Shown piece after piece: positions 43,784 through 51,780 of a DNA stretch of 51,780 nt. The notes beneath the pieces were generated by a model that saw nothing but the letters and a program-made list of their open reading frames with translations, did not search any database and was not told where the DNA came from. A program made the position numbers and the translations under genes. Origin of the DNA: Lachnospiraceae bacterium (GTDB lineage: Bacteria > Bacillota > Clostridia > Lachnospirales > Lachnospiraceae); NCBI GenBank assembly GCA_009774235.1, contig VSNJ01000009.1, positions 1 through 51,780 on the forward strand, given 5' to 3'. Each line of letters opens with the position of its first letter. The first letter of the stretch is position 1.

Positions 43784-46288
43784 ATGCTCAAAACCGATAA
43801 CAAAAAAGTAATTAATGACCTTGCTAAAACAACATATAAGGCGGATAAAAAAAGAAATATATTAACCATAGCAGCAATTTTTTTGACGACATTTTTACTC
43901 TGTACCATAATATCTGTTGGATTAAGCTATTGGGATACAGTTTCTTTAAGACAACAGAGAGTGCAGGGGATAGATTATGATATTGAATTGACAGAGCCAA
44001 GAGACCATCAAGTATCTGTCATACGGGAAATGGATAATGTAAAATATGCAGGACTTAGTGTGAAATGCGCAATCGTGTCAAAATATCAAGATAAAGAATT
44101 AAACAAGTTGAAATTATATTGGTTAGATGATACTTGCTGGAAAAAACAGACGGTTCCAGCATTGGATTATTATAAAGGCAAATATCCAAATAAAGAAAAT
44201 GAAATTATGCTCTCAAGAAGTGCTTTAAGTTCTATGGGAATTAAAAATCCTAAAGTGGGTATGGAATTACCTTTAATATACCAGACTTTAGCAGAAAATA
44301 GCAAAAATGAAGATATAATAAAAACTTTTGTTTTAAGTGGTTGGTTTTTGGATTATACAAGTATAGACAAAGGCTATGTTTCTGAGAAGTTTTATAAATC
44401 AACAGGTGTTTTACAGACTGATGTAACGCAGGGGTCTTTAAAAGTTTCATTGAAAAATCCTCTGTATTCCAAAAATGATATTATAGAAATGCAAAATCAA
44501 ATTAAATTATCTGGAAACCAAATTATTAAAGCTGATTATGATACTATTTCTAATTTCATAAAAACTATTATTGGATTAGTGATATTATTAGCCTTAGTTT
44601 TTATGAGTGGATATTTGTTTATTTATAATACATTGTACATTTCTGTAAACCGGGATATACGATATTTTGGACAGCTTAAAACAATCGGAACTACAACTGT
44701 TCAAATTAAAAAGATGATATATAAGCAAATATTGTGGAATACAGTTATAGGAATTCCATTAGGTTTAACTTGTTCAGCAGTTGTTGGAAAAATTATTATT
44801 CCTCAATTATTACATGTTCTAAATCCAACGGTTGCAACAAGTGAAGTTGGAACTATCTCTTTGTGGGTATTTGTAATAGCTACTGTTTTTTCATTTGTGG
44901 TAACAATGATTAGTAGCCAGAAACCTGCAAAAATAGCTATGAATTGTTCTCCTGTTGAAGCCATGAAATATGTAGGGGCAGTACCTGTAAAAGTTAAAAA
45001 CAAAAAAAGGACTGGTGGGGACATTTGCTCTATGGTAAAAATGAATTTGTTCCGGGATAAGAAACAATTTATTATTATTATGTGTTCATTGAGTTTGGCA
45101 GTATCACTTTTTCTTATTATTAATGTTATTATTTATGTAAATAATGCAAAAAATATTTTGAATCATTTTTATGATTATGATTTAAGACTTTTAAACCAAA
45201 CTTTACTTTCGGATAATGAGGAACAAGTTATCACTTTGGATTTAATTGAACAAATAAAATCCATAGATGGTGTAAAAGATGTGCGGGTTTTAAAATCAGC
45301 AACTGCATTTGTGCCATATCAAGAAAATGTCTATGGAGAATATTATAAAGAACTATATAATTCCAGATATTCTCCAGGTAACTACGAAAAAGATATTGAG
45401 CTATATAAGAAACAGCCAAACCACCATTTGTTTACTTGCAGAGTTGTAGGAATTGATGAATTAGAATTTGAAAGAATAAATAATACTTTAAAAAATCCAC
45501 TTGATAAGGAAGAATTTAAAAATGGAGATATTGCTTTTGTTTCTGAAAATTTTACACAGGGCGGTAATGGTATTATAGGAAAAAACGTTGAATTTTCAAT
45601 TCCGGCTGCCCTAAATCCAGATAAAAAAGAAAACATTGAAACAGGAGCAATTATAGATGATTACCCAGCCTATTATTCTGCTGGTTATACACCTGATTTG
45701 ATTGTGAGTGATGATTTTTTCAATAAAATCATGGGACAGCCTTTGATAGAAATGATAAAAATTGATTATGATGTCCCTTTTTCTAAAAGTGTAGAAACGT
45801 CAATAAAAAAGCTTATAAAGAGTAATAAATTCATTTCTACAGAATCAAAATTAGGTGATTATTCAGAAATGAAAAATTCCGAAAGCCAAATTACTGTTTT
45901 AGGTGGAAGTTTAGGAATTATTATTATATTCCTTGCTATTTCAAACTATTTAAACATGATGTCTGAAAGCATACAAAACCGTTCTAAAGAATTTGCTGTT
46001 TTAGAAAGCGTTGGTATGACAAGAAAACAGATTAAAAAAATGATAGTGTTTGAAAGTCTTGGGTACTCAATTTTATCGTCTGTTATTGCTTTGATAATTG
46101 GTTTACCAGCAAGTTATGTGATATTTACAAACTTTAATAGATATGGTATTCCATTTGCTTTTCCAGTAATCAAGACTTTGCTTTTATTTATTGTGATTAT
46201 TATAACTTGCGTAGTGACATCTTTATTTGTTTTTTCTAAATTAAAGGGTGAAACGGTTATTGAATTGTTACGAAAATATGAGGTTTAG
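43784..46288 (+). CDS. FtsX-type ABC permease of module 2
   Basis: 834 residues with the same two-unit layout as module 1: TM1 about 25-47, an extracytoplasmic domain (about 48-255), TM2-4 with FtsX unit 1 (about 260-375), TM5 near 430, a second extracytoplasmic domain (about 450-700), and TM6-8 (about 705-830). The outer domains share little visible sequence with the module 1 permease, so the two probably handle different peptides. CAA-rich Gln codons continue through this gene. Confidence 0.9.
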   Translation: MLKTDNKKVINDLAKTTYKADKKRNILTIAAIFLTTFLLCTIISVGLSYWDTVSLRQQRVQGIDYDIELTEPRDHQVSVIREMDNVKYAGLSVKCAIVSKYQDKELNKLKLYWLDDTCWKKQTVPALDYYKGKYPNKENEIMLSRSALSSMGIKNPKVGMELPLIYQTLAENSKNEDIIKTFVLSGWFLDYTSIDKGYVSEKFYKSTGVLQTDVTQGSLKVSLKNPLYSKNDIIEMQNQIKLSGNQIIKADYDTISNFIKTIIGLVILLALVFMSGYLFIYNTLYISVNRDIRYFGQLKTIGTTTVQIKKMIYKQILWNTVIGIPLGLTCSAVVGKIIIPQLLHVLNPTVATSEVGTISLWVFVIATVFSFVVTMISSQKPAKIAMNCSPVEAMKYVGAVPVKVKNKKRTGGDICSMVKMNLFRDKKQFIIIMCSLSLAVSLFLIINVIIYVNNAKNILNHFYDYDLRLLNQTLLSDNEEQVITLDLIEQIKSIDGVKDVRVLKSATAFVPYQENVYGEYYKELYNSRYSPGNYEKDIELYKKQPNHHLFTCRVVGIDELEFERINNTLKNPLDKEEFKNGDIAFVSENFTQGGNGIIGKNVEFSIPAALNPDKKENIETGAIIDDYPAYYSAGYTPDLIVSDDFFNKIMGQPLIEMIKIDYDVPFSKSVETSIKKLIKSNKFISTESKLGDYSEMKNSESQITVLGGSLGIIIIFLAISNYLNMMSESIQNRSKEFAVLESVGMTRKQIKKMIVFESLGYSILSSVIALIIGLPASYVIFTNFNRYGIPFAFPVIKTLLLFIVIIITCVVTSLFVFSKLKGETVIELLRKYEV

Positions 46289-46309
46289 AAAACAACAAGA
46301 ATTTAAGCG

Positions 46310-46459
46310 TTGGTTGCAAGTTCAATATCTTTACACAAAAAAAGAAAAATTGGTGTCAAAATAGAAAAAATCACAATTTTAGAAGATACAAAAGACGGCA
46401 AACCATTCATTTTAAAGGGATTGCAAAAAATAACAAAAATATTAGCACTCACCTCTTGA
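46310..46459 (+). other. Possible gene remnant after module 2
   Basis: An open frame of 49 codons from TTG 46310 to TGA 46459 encodes a Lys/Ile-rich peptide (segment VKIEKITILEDTKDGKPFI looks protein-like). There is no ribosome binding site, and the frame runs into the clpB operator, so it is more likely the tail of a lost gene than a working one. Confidence 0.25.
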
Positions 46460-46484
46460 CTTGGCTAACAGAAAGTGTTATGAT
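46442..46484 (+). promoter_or_regulatory. clpB promoter with CIRCE-like HrcA operator
   Basis: TTAGCACTC (46442-46450) is a perfect left half of the CIRCE operator, followed after nine bases by CTTGGCTAA (46460-46468), which keeps 5 of 9 bases of the right half. The sigma-A promoter TTGACT (46456-46461), 17 bases, TATGAT (46479-46484) overlaps it. HrcA repression of clpB is inferred. Confidence 0.6.
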
Positions 46485-46547
46485 TGCTTTCAATGAAAGT
46501 GGTAATATTATAGTTATATGTGTTTATGCGGAATTGGAGGTGTGCAT

Positions 46548-49124
46548 ATGAATATCAGTAAATTTACACAAAAATCACAAGAAGTAGTACAGAACTGTGA
46601 AAAGGTTGCAATGGATTACGGCCACCAGGAGATTGCACAGCCGCATTTGCTGGCATCTATGATGTCTGTTGAGGACAGTCTTATAAGAAAACTTATTGAA
46701 AAGATGGGTATTGAACCTGATGTATTTATGGCGCAAGTTGACGGGCTGTTAGCAAAACGTCCTAAGGTAAGTGGCGGACAGCTTCATATTGACCAGTATT
46801 TAAACCAGACTTTGATATATGCGGAAGATGAAGCAAAACATATGGGAGATGAATATGTTTCAGTAGAGCATTTATTTTTAAGCCTGCTTGCCCATCCTGA
46901 TAAAGAGATTAAAGCACTTATGAAACAGTGCCAGATTACAAGGGAAAGGTTTCTGCAGGCATTGTCAAAGGTCAGAGGTAACCAGAGGGTTACAAGTGAC
47001 AATCCAGAAGCTACTTATGATACATTGGAGAAATATGGTGCAGACCTTGTTGAAAGGGCTAAAGACGGGAAAATGGACCCTGTTATTGGCAGGGATAGTG
47101 AAATCCGTAATATTGTAAGGATACTTTCACGTAAAACAAAGAATAACCCTGTGCTTATCGGTGAGCCTGGTGTTGGAAAAACTGCTGCTGTTGAAGGGCT
47201 TGCACAGCGTATTGTGCGTGGTGATGTACCAGAAGCCCTTAAAGATAAGAAAATATTTGCGCTTGATATGGGTGCCCTTGTAGCAGGTGCTAAGTACCGT
47301 GGTGAATTTGAAGAGCGTCTTAAAGCTGTACTTGAAGAAGTTAAGAAAAGTGACGGGCAGATAATACTATTTATTGATGAGCTTCATACTATTGTTGGCG
47401 CAGGCAAGACAGATGGTGCAATGGACGCAGGAAATATGTTAAAACCAATGCTTGCACGTGGTGAACTTCATTGTATTGGTGCAACTACACTTGATGAATA
47501 CCGTATGTATATTGAAAAAGATGCAGCACTTGAAAGAAGGTTCCAGCCAGTAATGGTGTCAGAGCCAGCAGTTGAGGATACAATATCAATATTGCGTGGG
47601 CTTAAAGACAGGTATGAAGTTTTCCATGGTGTTAAGATAACAGATGCTGCGCTTGTAGCAGCAGCAACATTGTCAGACAGATATATTTCAGACCGTTTTC
47701 TTCCTGATAAGGCCATTGACCTTGTGGATGAGGCATGTGCAATGATAAAGACAGAACTTGACAGCTTGCCAGCTGAGCTTGATGAAGTACAGAGAAAGAT
47801 TATGCAGTTTGAAATAGAAGAAGCTGCGCTTAAAAAAGAGAATGACAATCTTTCAAAAGAAAGGCTTGCAAACCTGCAGAAAGAACTTGCCGAATTAAAA
47901 GATAACTTTACAGCACAGAAGGCAAAGTGGGACCAGGAGAAATCTGCTGTAGATAAAGTTAATAAATTAAAAGAAAGCATAAATGATATCTATACAGAGA
48001 TGGAAGCTGCCAAGAGGGATTATAACCTTGAAAAACTTGCCGAATTACAATATGGAAGGCTTCCAGAGCTTGAAAGACAGCTTGCGGAAGAGGAAGACAG
48101 GGTAAAGGATAACAAGAATACCCTTGTACAGGAAAATGTTACAGAAGATGAGATTGCTAAGATTATTTCAAGGTGGACAGGAATTCCTGTTGCAAAATTA
48201 AATGAAAGTGAACGTGAAAAGACATTACATCTTGAGGATGAACTTCACAAACGTGTAATTGGACAGGATGAAGGTGTAAAACTTGTATCAGAAGCAATAC
48301 TGCGTTCCAAAGCTGGAATAAAAGACCCTTCAAAACCTATAGGTTCTTTTCTGTTCTTGGGACCTACAGGTGTAGGTAAGACTGAACTTGCCAAAACACT
48401 TGCAGCAAGCCTTTTTGATGATGAAAATAATATGGTCAGGATTGACATGAGCGAGTATATGGAGAAGTATTCTGTTTCAAGGCTTATCGGGGCTCCTCCA
48501 GGATATGTAGGATATGAAGAAGGAGGGCAGCTGACAGAAGCAGTGAGAAGAAAGCCATATTCAGTTGTACTTTTTGATGAGATAGAGAAAGCACATCCTG
48601 ATGTATTTAATGTATTACTGCAGGTGCTTGATGATGGAAGGATTACAGATTCACAAGGACGTACGGTAGATTTTAAAAATACTATACTAATTCTTACATC
48701 TAATATTGGTTCATCATACCTTCTTGATGGCATTACAGAAGATGGAAGTATAAGCAAAGATGCACAAGATATGGCAATGAGTGATTTGCGTGCAAGCTTC
48801 AGGCCGGAATTTTTAAACAGGCTGGATGAAATAGTTATGTTTAAACCACTGACTAAAGATAATATAAGTGGTATTATAAATATATTAATGGAAGAGTTAA
48901 ATAAAAGGCTTGCAGATAAAGAGATTAAGGTACAGCTTACAGATGCAGCAGTAAAACTTGTGGCTGATGAAGCATATGAGCCAAGTTTTGGTGCACGTCC
49001 TTTAAAAAGATACCTGCAGAAGAATGTTGAAACACTTATGGCAAGGGAAATTCTTGGTGACAAAGTAAGGGCAGGTGATACAATAATAATTGATAATTTA
49101 GGAGGAAAGCTTGGAATAATGTAA
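46548..49124 (+). CDS. clpB: ATP-dependent disaggregase ClpB
   Basis: A hexameric AAA+ chaperone that pulls aggregated proteins apart with DnaK. 858 residues: N-terminal Clp domain (1-140), AAA-1 with Walker A GEPGVGKT at 205-212, a middle coiled coil (about 405-525), AAA-2 with Walker A GPTGVGKT at 605-612, and the C-terminal D2 domain. The long middle domain distinguishes ClpB from ClpC or ClpA. ATG 46548 follows GGAGGTG; an earlier in-frame start at 46518 lies upstream of that site. Preceded by a CIRCE-like operator. Confidence 0.96.
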   Translation: MNISKFTQKSQEVVQNCEKVAMDYGHQEIAQPHLLASMMSVEDSLIRKLIEKMGIEPDVFMAQVDGLLAKRPKVSGGQLHIDQYLNQTLIYAEDEAKHMGDEYVSVEHLFLSLLAHPDKEIKALMKQCQITRERFLQALSKVRGNQRVTSDNPEATYDTLEKYGADLVERAKDGKMDPVIGRDSEIRNIVRILSRKTKNNPVLIGEPGVGKTAAVEGLAQRIVRGDVPEALKDKKIFALDMGALVAGAKYRGEFEERLKAVLEEVKKSDGQIILFIDELHTIVGAGKTDGAMDAGNMLKPMLARGELHCIGATTLDEYRMYIEKDAALERRFQPVMVSEPAVEDTISILRGLKDRYEVFHGVKITDAALVAAATLSDRYISDRFLPDKAIDLVDEACAMIKTELDSLPAELDEVQRKIMQFEIEEAALKKENDNLSKERLANLQKELAELKDNFTAQKAKWDQEKSAVDKVNKLKESINDIYTEMEAAKRDYNLEKLAELQYGRLPELERQLAEEEDRVKDNKNTLVQENVTEDEIAKIISRWTGIPVAKLNESEREKTLHLEDELHKRVIGQDEGVKLVSEAILRSKAGIKDPSKPIGSFLFLGPTGVGKTELAKTLAASLFDDENNMVRIDMSEYMEKYSVSRLIGAPPGYVGYEEGGQLTEAVRRKPYSVVLFDEIEKAHPDVFNVLLQVLDDGRITDSQGRTVDFKNTILILTSNIGSSYLLDGITEDGSISKDAQDMAMSDLRASFRPEFLNRLDEIVMFKPLTKDNISGIINILMEELNKRLADKEIKVQLTDAAVKLVADEAYEPSFGARPLKRYLQKNVETLMAREILGDKVRAGDTIIIDNLGGKLGIM

Positions 49125-49150
49125 ATTACTAAAATCCTGAAGTTAAAATA

Positions 49151-49186
49151 AAGCCATCCATTGCTATATAAAGCAATAGATGGCTT
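49151..49186 (+). terminator. Intrinsic terminator of clpB
   Basis: AAGCCATC-ATTGCT pairs with AGCAAT-GATGGCTT with one mismatched pair, followed by TT. It also overlaps the last codons of the minus-strand pseudogene. Confidence 0.8.
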
Positions 49187-50083
49187 TTGCCATGCTTTGT
49201 CCTGTAAAATCAACATTTACAAGAGTGTCCCTGATTGTAGAATATTTTATAAAAGATGCTTTAGTATACTTGTTATATTCAATATTTTCACCAAGAAGAA
49301 TATCATTCATATAAGTACAGCCTGTAAATGTATATTGACCGATATCTTTAGCTCCACGTATATCTATATCTTCTTTAATGGCAGTATTGCCCATAAAAGC
49401 TTCATTTCCTATAGTTTCCACACTTGCTATAGAGACAATTTTTAAGCTGGTGCAGTTTGTAAAAGTTCCGTCATCTACTGTCTTTAAAGTATCTACAGAA
49501 ATAACTTTTAAAAGCCTGGAAGCACCATTAAATGCATTATTTCCTATTCTGGACGCCCTGCCTGTTTCAATAAGCTGGATATCCTGCATATGGTTTGTGT
49601 CTTCGTCTATGCTCCATGTAGGCAGATTGGTTATATCAAAATCAGGTATTTCACAATTACCAGTAAATTTTATCTCTCCAATATCATCACGGTATTCCCA
49701 TTTATAATATCAGTATTTGCTGGGTTCCAAACTAAAATTTCATAATTCTGTTTCCATTCATATTTATCTGGGTTTTGTTCTTCCTCCGTTTTATATTTTT
49801 TTGTTCCGGTCCAGCCATTTTCCCAGCCTTGGGATTCTTCGGTTTTAAATATTGCCAGTCCGCTATTATCATTCTTAGTTCCATTTTCATATAAAGAAGT
49901 ATTTTCTGCAATAAGACAGTCTATAAGAGAAGCATAAGCCACTCCATGTTATGTAAAAGATGGTGTATTACCATAAAAAAGAAGTTTAGTTATTGAAGAA
50001 TTACGGTAAACAGCATACTTCTCCAAAGTTGTTACAGATGCAGGAAATCTCAGTTCTGATAAAAGTTGTAAAGTGTTGATGTG
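49164..50083 (-). pseudogene. BspA-like leucine-rich-repeat surface protein, disrupted
   Basis: Read leftward, three frames join into one LRR_5-type product. Part one (from about 50080) reads LLSELRFPASVTTLEKYAVYRNSSITKLLF and breaks in the T-run near 49975. Part two restarts with an in-frame TAA near 49950, then continues GVAYASLIDCLIAENTSLYENG to WNPANTD. Part three, after a further shift near 49710, reads YYKWEYRDDIGEIKFTGN, then LRR units (RIGNNAFNGASRLLKVISV, TIGNEAFMGNTAIKE) and stops at 49164. Two frameshifts plus a stop show that it is dead. The 5' end is cut off at the junction with the mobile-element remnant. Confidence 0.8.
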
Positions 50084-50085
50084 GA

Positions 50086-50250
50086 TTATTTATGATTTTT
50101 TTCAAGGCACTCATTGATAATCAGCTTTTGTACTCTGTCTTTAAAGGTTTTGTCAGTGTCTTTAATGAAATGTACTTTGACGGTATAAGTGGTATTCCCC
50201 AACTTTCGCTTGAAACTGTGGGGCTGTTGCCCGTTTCTAGTTTCTGCCAT
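50086..50250 (-). CDS. TnpW-like transposon-encoded small protein
   Basis: 54 residues starting MAETRNGQQPHSFKRK, continuing with a GNTTYTVKVHF strand. This is the pattern of the small TnpW proteins carried by Tn4451-type and other clostridial mobile elements; their role is unclear. The expected longer C terminus is absent, the stop lying at the junction with the LRR pseudogene, so the gene may be truncated. Too short for most gene finders. Confidence 0.65.
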   Translation of the reverse strand: MAETRNGQQPHSFKRKLGNTTYTVKVHFIKDTDKTFKDRVQKLIINECLEKNHK

Positions 50251-50373
50251 ATTCTCTGCTCTTTTGCAATAAAATAGAGCGCATAGGCTTTTCTATACGC
50301 TTTGACGCTGTGTTACTTATTCAGTTGTGATTGTGGTAATGGTTGTTTAGACAAATGGGAATTTTCTTCTCTA

Positions 50374-50688
50374 TTAGCGGTTATATTTTGCTCCTGCATA
50401 AATCAGCAACGCCAATCCCACAACAAATCCCAATGCAAAAGCGATAAAACTTAATGCTGAATCTGTTATACCAATTATTATAGCAGTCATCAAAATACCA
50501 ATTCCAATAAAGATAACACCACAACCTGATATTTTACAAAAAACCTTTTTATCACTTGGAGACACTTTGTCATAATGATAACTATGAAGCAAAGTGATTT
50601 TTTCCTTTTTCCACATCAAACAACCAAGATATATAAAAACAAATGCAAATACACCTATTCCAATCGCAACACCTATCGTCTCCGTCAT
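50374..50688 (-). CDS. DUF3784-family small membrane protein
   Basis: 104 residues with three hydrophobic helices (about 3-24, 52-73 and 76-97). Between the first and second lies KEKITLLHSYHYDKVSPSDKKVFCK, the recognisable core of DUF3784. Function unknown. Such genes are frequent cargo around clostridial mobile elements. ATG 50688 follows GGAG by nine bases; the frame extends upstream to a TTG. Confidence 0.8.
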   Translation of the reverse strand: MTETIGVAIGIGVFAFVFIYLGCLMWKKEKITLLHSYHYDKVSPSDKKVFCKISGCGVIFIGIGILMTAIIIGITDSALSFIAFALGFVVGLALLIYAGAKYNR

Positions 50689-50820
50689 AACAATCCACTC
50701 CAAATCCAAAGCTTTTGTTCCCTATAAAATTAATTTATTGGGATTTACCAAACCGCCAAACAATGATTTGTATCACTAATAGAATACCACAATCACACTC
50801 ACATTTCTATCAAATTATCA

Positions 50821-51030
50821 TTAAATTTTTTCCTCTCTCCGTTTCGTTTTGCTCTGTTGCCTGTTCTGCTTGTCTACTTTCTTCTGTCCAGTCTTTTTGT
50901 CAATGAGGGGAACACGCTTGCCGTTTTCATCAAGTTCATAAACTTTTTTGGTTTTTGCTCCCCATTCCCAGTTTTCAGTGAGAGGGTGCATTGTGAGTAA
51001 AACATGGATATGAAGATTGCGTTGTCCTTT
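50821..51030 (-). pseudogene. MobA/MobL relaxase fragment
   Basis: About 70 codons resemble the region around the metal-binding HxH motif of MobA/MobL relaxases: NLHIHVLLTMHPLTEN, then WGAKTKKVYELDENGKR and the basic tail. The catalytic Tyr region before it and the helicase or primase part after it are absent, so it cannot nick DNA. It begins within the 3' part of the DUF3783 gene in another frame. Confidence 0.65.
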
Positions 51031-51403
51031 GTTGTTCTTTAAGCTTATTATATGCTGCTTGTTCTTTAGCGAGTTCAAGGAATAAATGCAAAACTGTCCA
51101 TTCTGAATTAGAAGGGGTAAGGATTGCTTTATAAGTAACATTGATATCTTTACTATTACGCAGTTTAAAAAGTATTTTATCAAGTTTTTTATCGGACATA
51201 CCACAAAATAAAATAATGCTTTCATCAGGGACTTTACCCGTAAATGGGTTTGATTTTATAATATCAGTTTTGCCATCAGCAATATTTTTAAGAGTATCGT
51301 TATATTGTGTGTTGTTTGCTTCAATTATTTGTATATGCATTGGTACAAGCAAGTTTTTAATTTGTTCTTTACAAGATACATTGAAAAGAATTACTTTTTC
51401 CAT
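50975..51403 (-). CDS. DUF3783-family protein with chimeric C terminus
   Basis: 142 residues. The first 115 residues match DUF3783 (start KVILFNVSCKEQI, IILFCGMSDKKLDKILFKL, INVTYKAILTPSNSEWTVLHL). The last 25 or so (QRTTQSSYPCFTHNAPSH) look unrelated and come from reading the relaxase fragment in a second frame. AAAGGA lies nine bases before ATG 51403. The domain itself is complete, so it may still work. DUF3783 has no established function. Confidence 0.75.
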   Translation of the reverse strand: MEKVILFNVSCKEQIKNLLVPMHIQIIEANNTQYNDTLKNIADGKTDIIKSNPFTGKVPDESIILFCGMSDKKLDKILFKLRNSKDINVTYKAILTPSNSEWTVLHLFLELAKEQAAYNKLKEQQRTTQSSYPCFTHNAPSH

Positions 51404-51704
51404 TTTTTGAAGTCCTTTCAGTTGTTTTATATCAAAGGTTTAAGATAAATAATTATTTTGTATCAATTAATTTTTATAGTACCATAAAATTAGCTGGAAA
51501 ACAAGATAAGCAGGGGACAAGAATAATAATGTTTCTAAATTTAGCAAATAGTTATAAAAAATGTTTTAGATTTAGTAAAAATTATGAATGTATAATACAA
51601 AAATAATATTGACAATATAGATTATATAATATATAGTTTAAGTATAAATTATTTAAAATACATAAATATAATTCTTTATACGTATTATAAATTTTAGCTT
51701 CCTT
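51404..51704. other. AT-rich intergenic region
   Basis: No gene or structured element is evident. The sequence is very AT-rich, with no frame longer than about 20 codons that has a ribosome binding site. The promoter of the DUF3783 gene should lie in its first 100 bases. Confidence 0.4.
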
Positions 51705-51707
51705 TTT

Positions 51708-51760
51708 TGAAATAAGGCTGCCGCAATCCCACTGGCTTTAGACGGTGGGTTAAGGCAGAC
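51708..51760 (+). mobile_element. IS200/IS605-like right-end hairpin (partial)
   Basis: CCCACTG (51728-51734) pairs with CGGTGGG (51743-51749) around an 8-base loop that contains the characteristic CTTTAG, preceded by GGCTGCCGCAAT and followed by TTAAGGC. This layout is that of IS200/IS605 right ends, which also form the 3' part of the TnpB guide RNA. No tnpA or tnpB frame is found in the 300 bases before it, so this is a relic, a non-autonomous copy, or the edge of an element outside the window. Confidence 0.45.
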
Positions 51761-51780
51761 AAAAATAAAAAATTGTGGTA

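Noticed and set aside
48245..49216. A 323-codon open frame antisense to clpB
   Set aside because: It is Ser/Leu/Ile-rich, has no ribosome binding site, and is a shadow of the strong clpB codon pattern.
1..51780. CRISPR array
   Set aside because: No regularly spaced direct repeats with unique spacers were seen; the only close repeats are the short ones listed.

Overview
The window looks like a chromosomal stretch from a low-GC anaerobic Firmicute, most likely Lachnospiraceae or a close clostridial relative. The basis is family content: a small CD1871A-type CXXC protein, DUF3783 and DUF3784 proteins, a TnpW-type protein, VanRS-like and Bce-like two-component systems, a zinc-type HemB, and AT-rich spacers with AGGAGG ribosome binding sites. 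No rRNA, tRNA or CRISPR array was seen. The organism call is inference; no marker gene fixes it.

Layout. 1-3300: a membrane protein, a MerR regulator and the last two dTDP-rhamnose genes (rfbC, rfbD). 3300-6440: a secreted Ig-like protein, divergent from an OmpR-type two-component pair. 6518-6952: a promoter plus a structured RNA that I read as 6S RNA, then a second terminator. 7024-12262: a DRE-TIM aldolase-like enzyme, glutamate racemase, a MATE exporter and a cytosolic LacI-type sensor fused to GGDEF. 12298-20152: a compact operon of an Fe-S type Rrf2 regulator, an E1-like (ThiF/MoeB) enzyme, then hemA, precorrin-2 dehydrogenase, hemC, cobA-hemD, hemB and hemL. Together these run from glutamyl-tRNA to precorrin-2 and sirohydrochlorin, so the output is siroheme and/or corrinoid rather than heme.

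20214-24785: a coiled-coil protein and a GH27 alpha-galactosidase on the minus strand, then an alpha/beta hydrolase and an SCP2-domain protein. 25155-28755: a VanRS-like pair in one operon with a TlpA-type thioredoxin lipoprotein, a 48-residue CXXC membrane peptide (27688-27834) and a NapH-like polyferredoxin membrane protein. I read this as a regulated route carrying electrons across the membrane to extracytoplasmic thiols. It is the strongest candidate here for a poorly described system. 28798-32257 (minus): an ECF sigma factor with its membrane partner, a membrane-anchored C39-type protease and a DUF4303-like protein. 32481-36258: an orphan LytTR/GHKL pair, a second coiled-coil protein and a Cof-type HAD phosphatase.

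36428-46288: two consecutive regulator-kinase-ABC-ATPase-FtsX permease modules of the antimicrobial-peptide sensing and resistance type. The second differs in codon use and carries an unusual repeat-rich operator/hairpin before its ABC genes, which suggests acquisition by transfer. 46442-49186: clpB with a half-conserved CIRCE operator over its promoter. From 49164 to the right edge the DNA is scarred: a frameshifted BspA-like leucine-rich-repeat pseudogene, a TnpW-type small gene, a DUF3784 gene, a MobA/MobL relaxase fragment that runs into the 3' end of a DUF3783 gene, and an IS200/IS605-like hairpin end.
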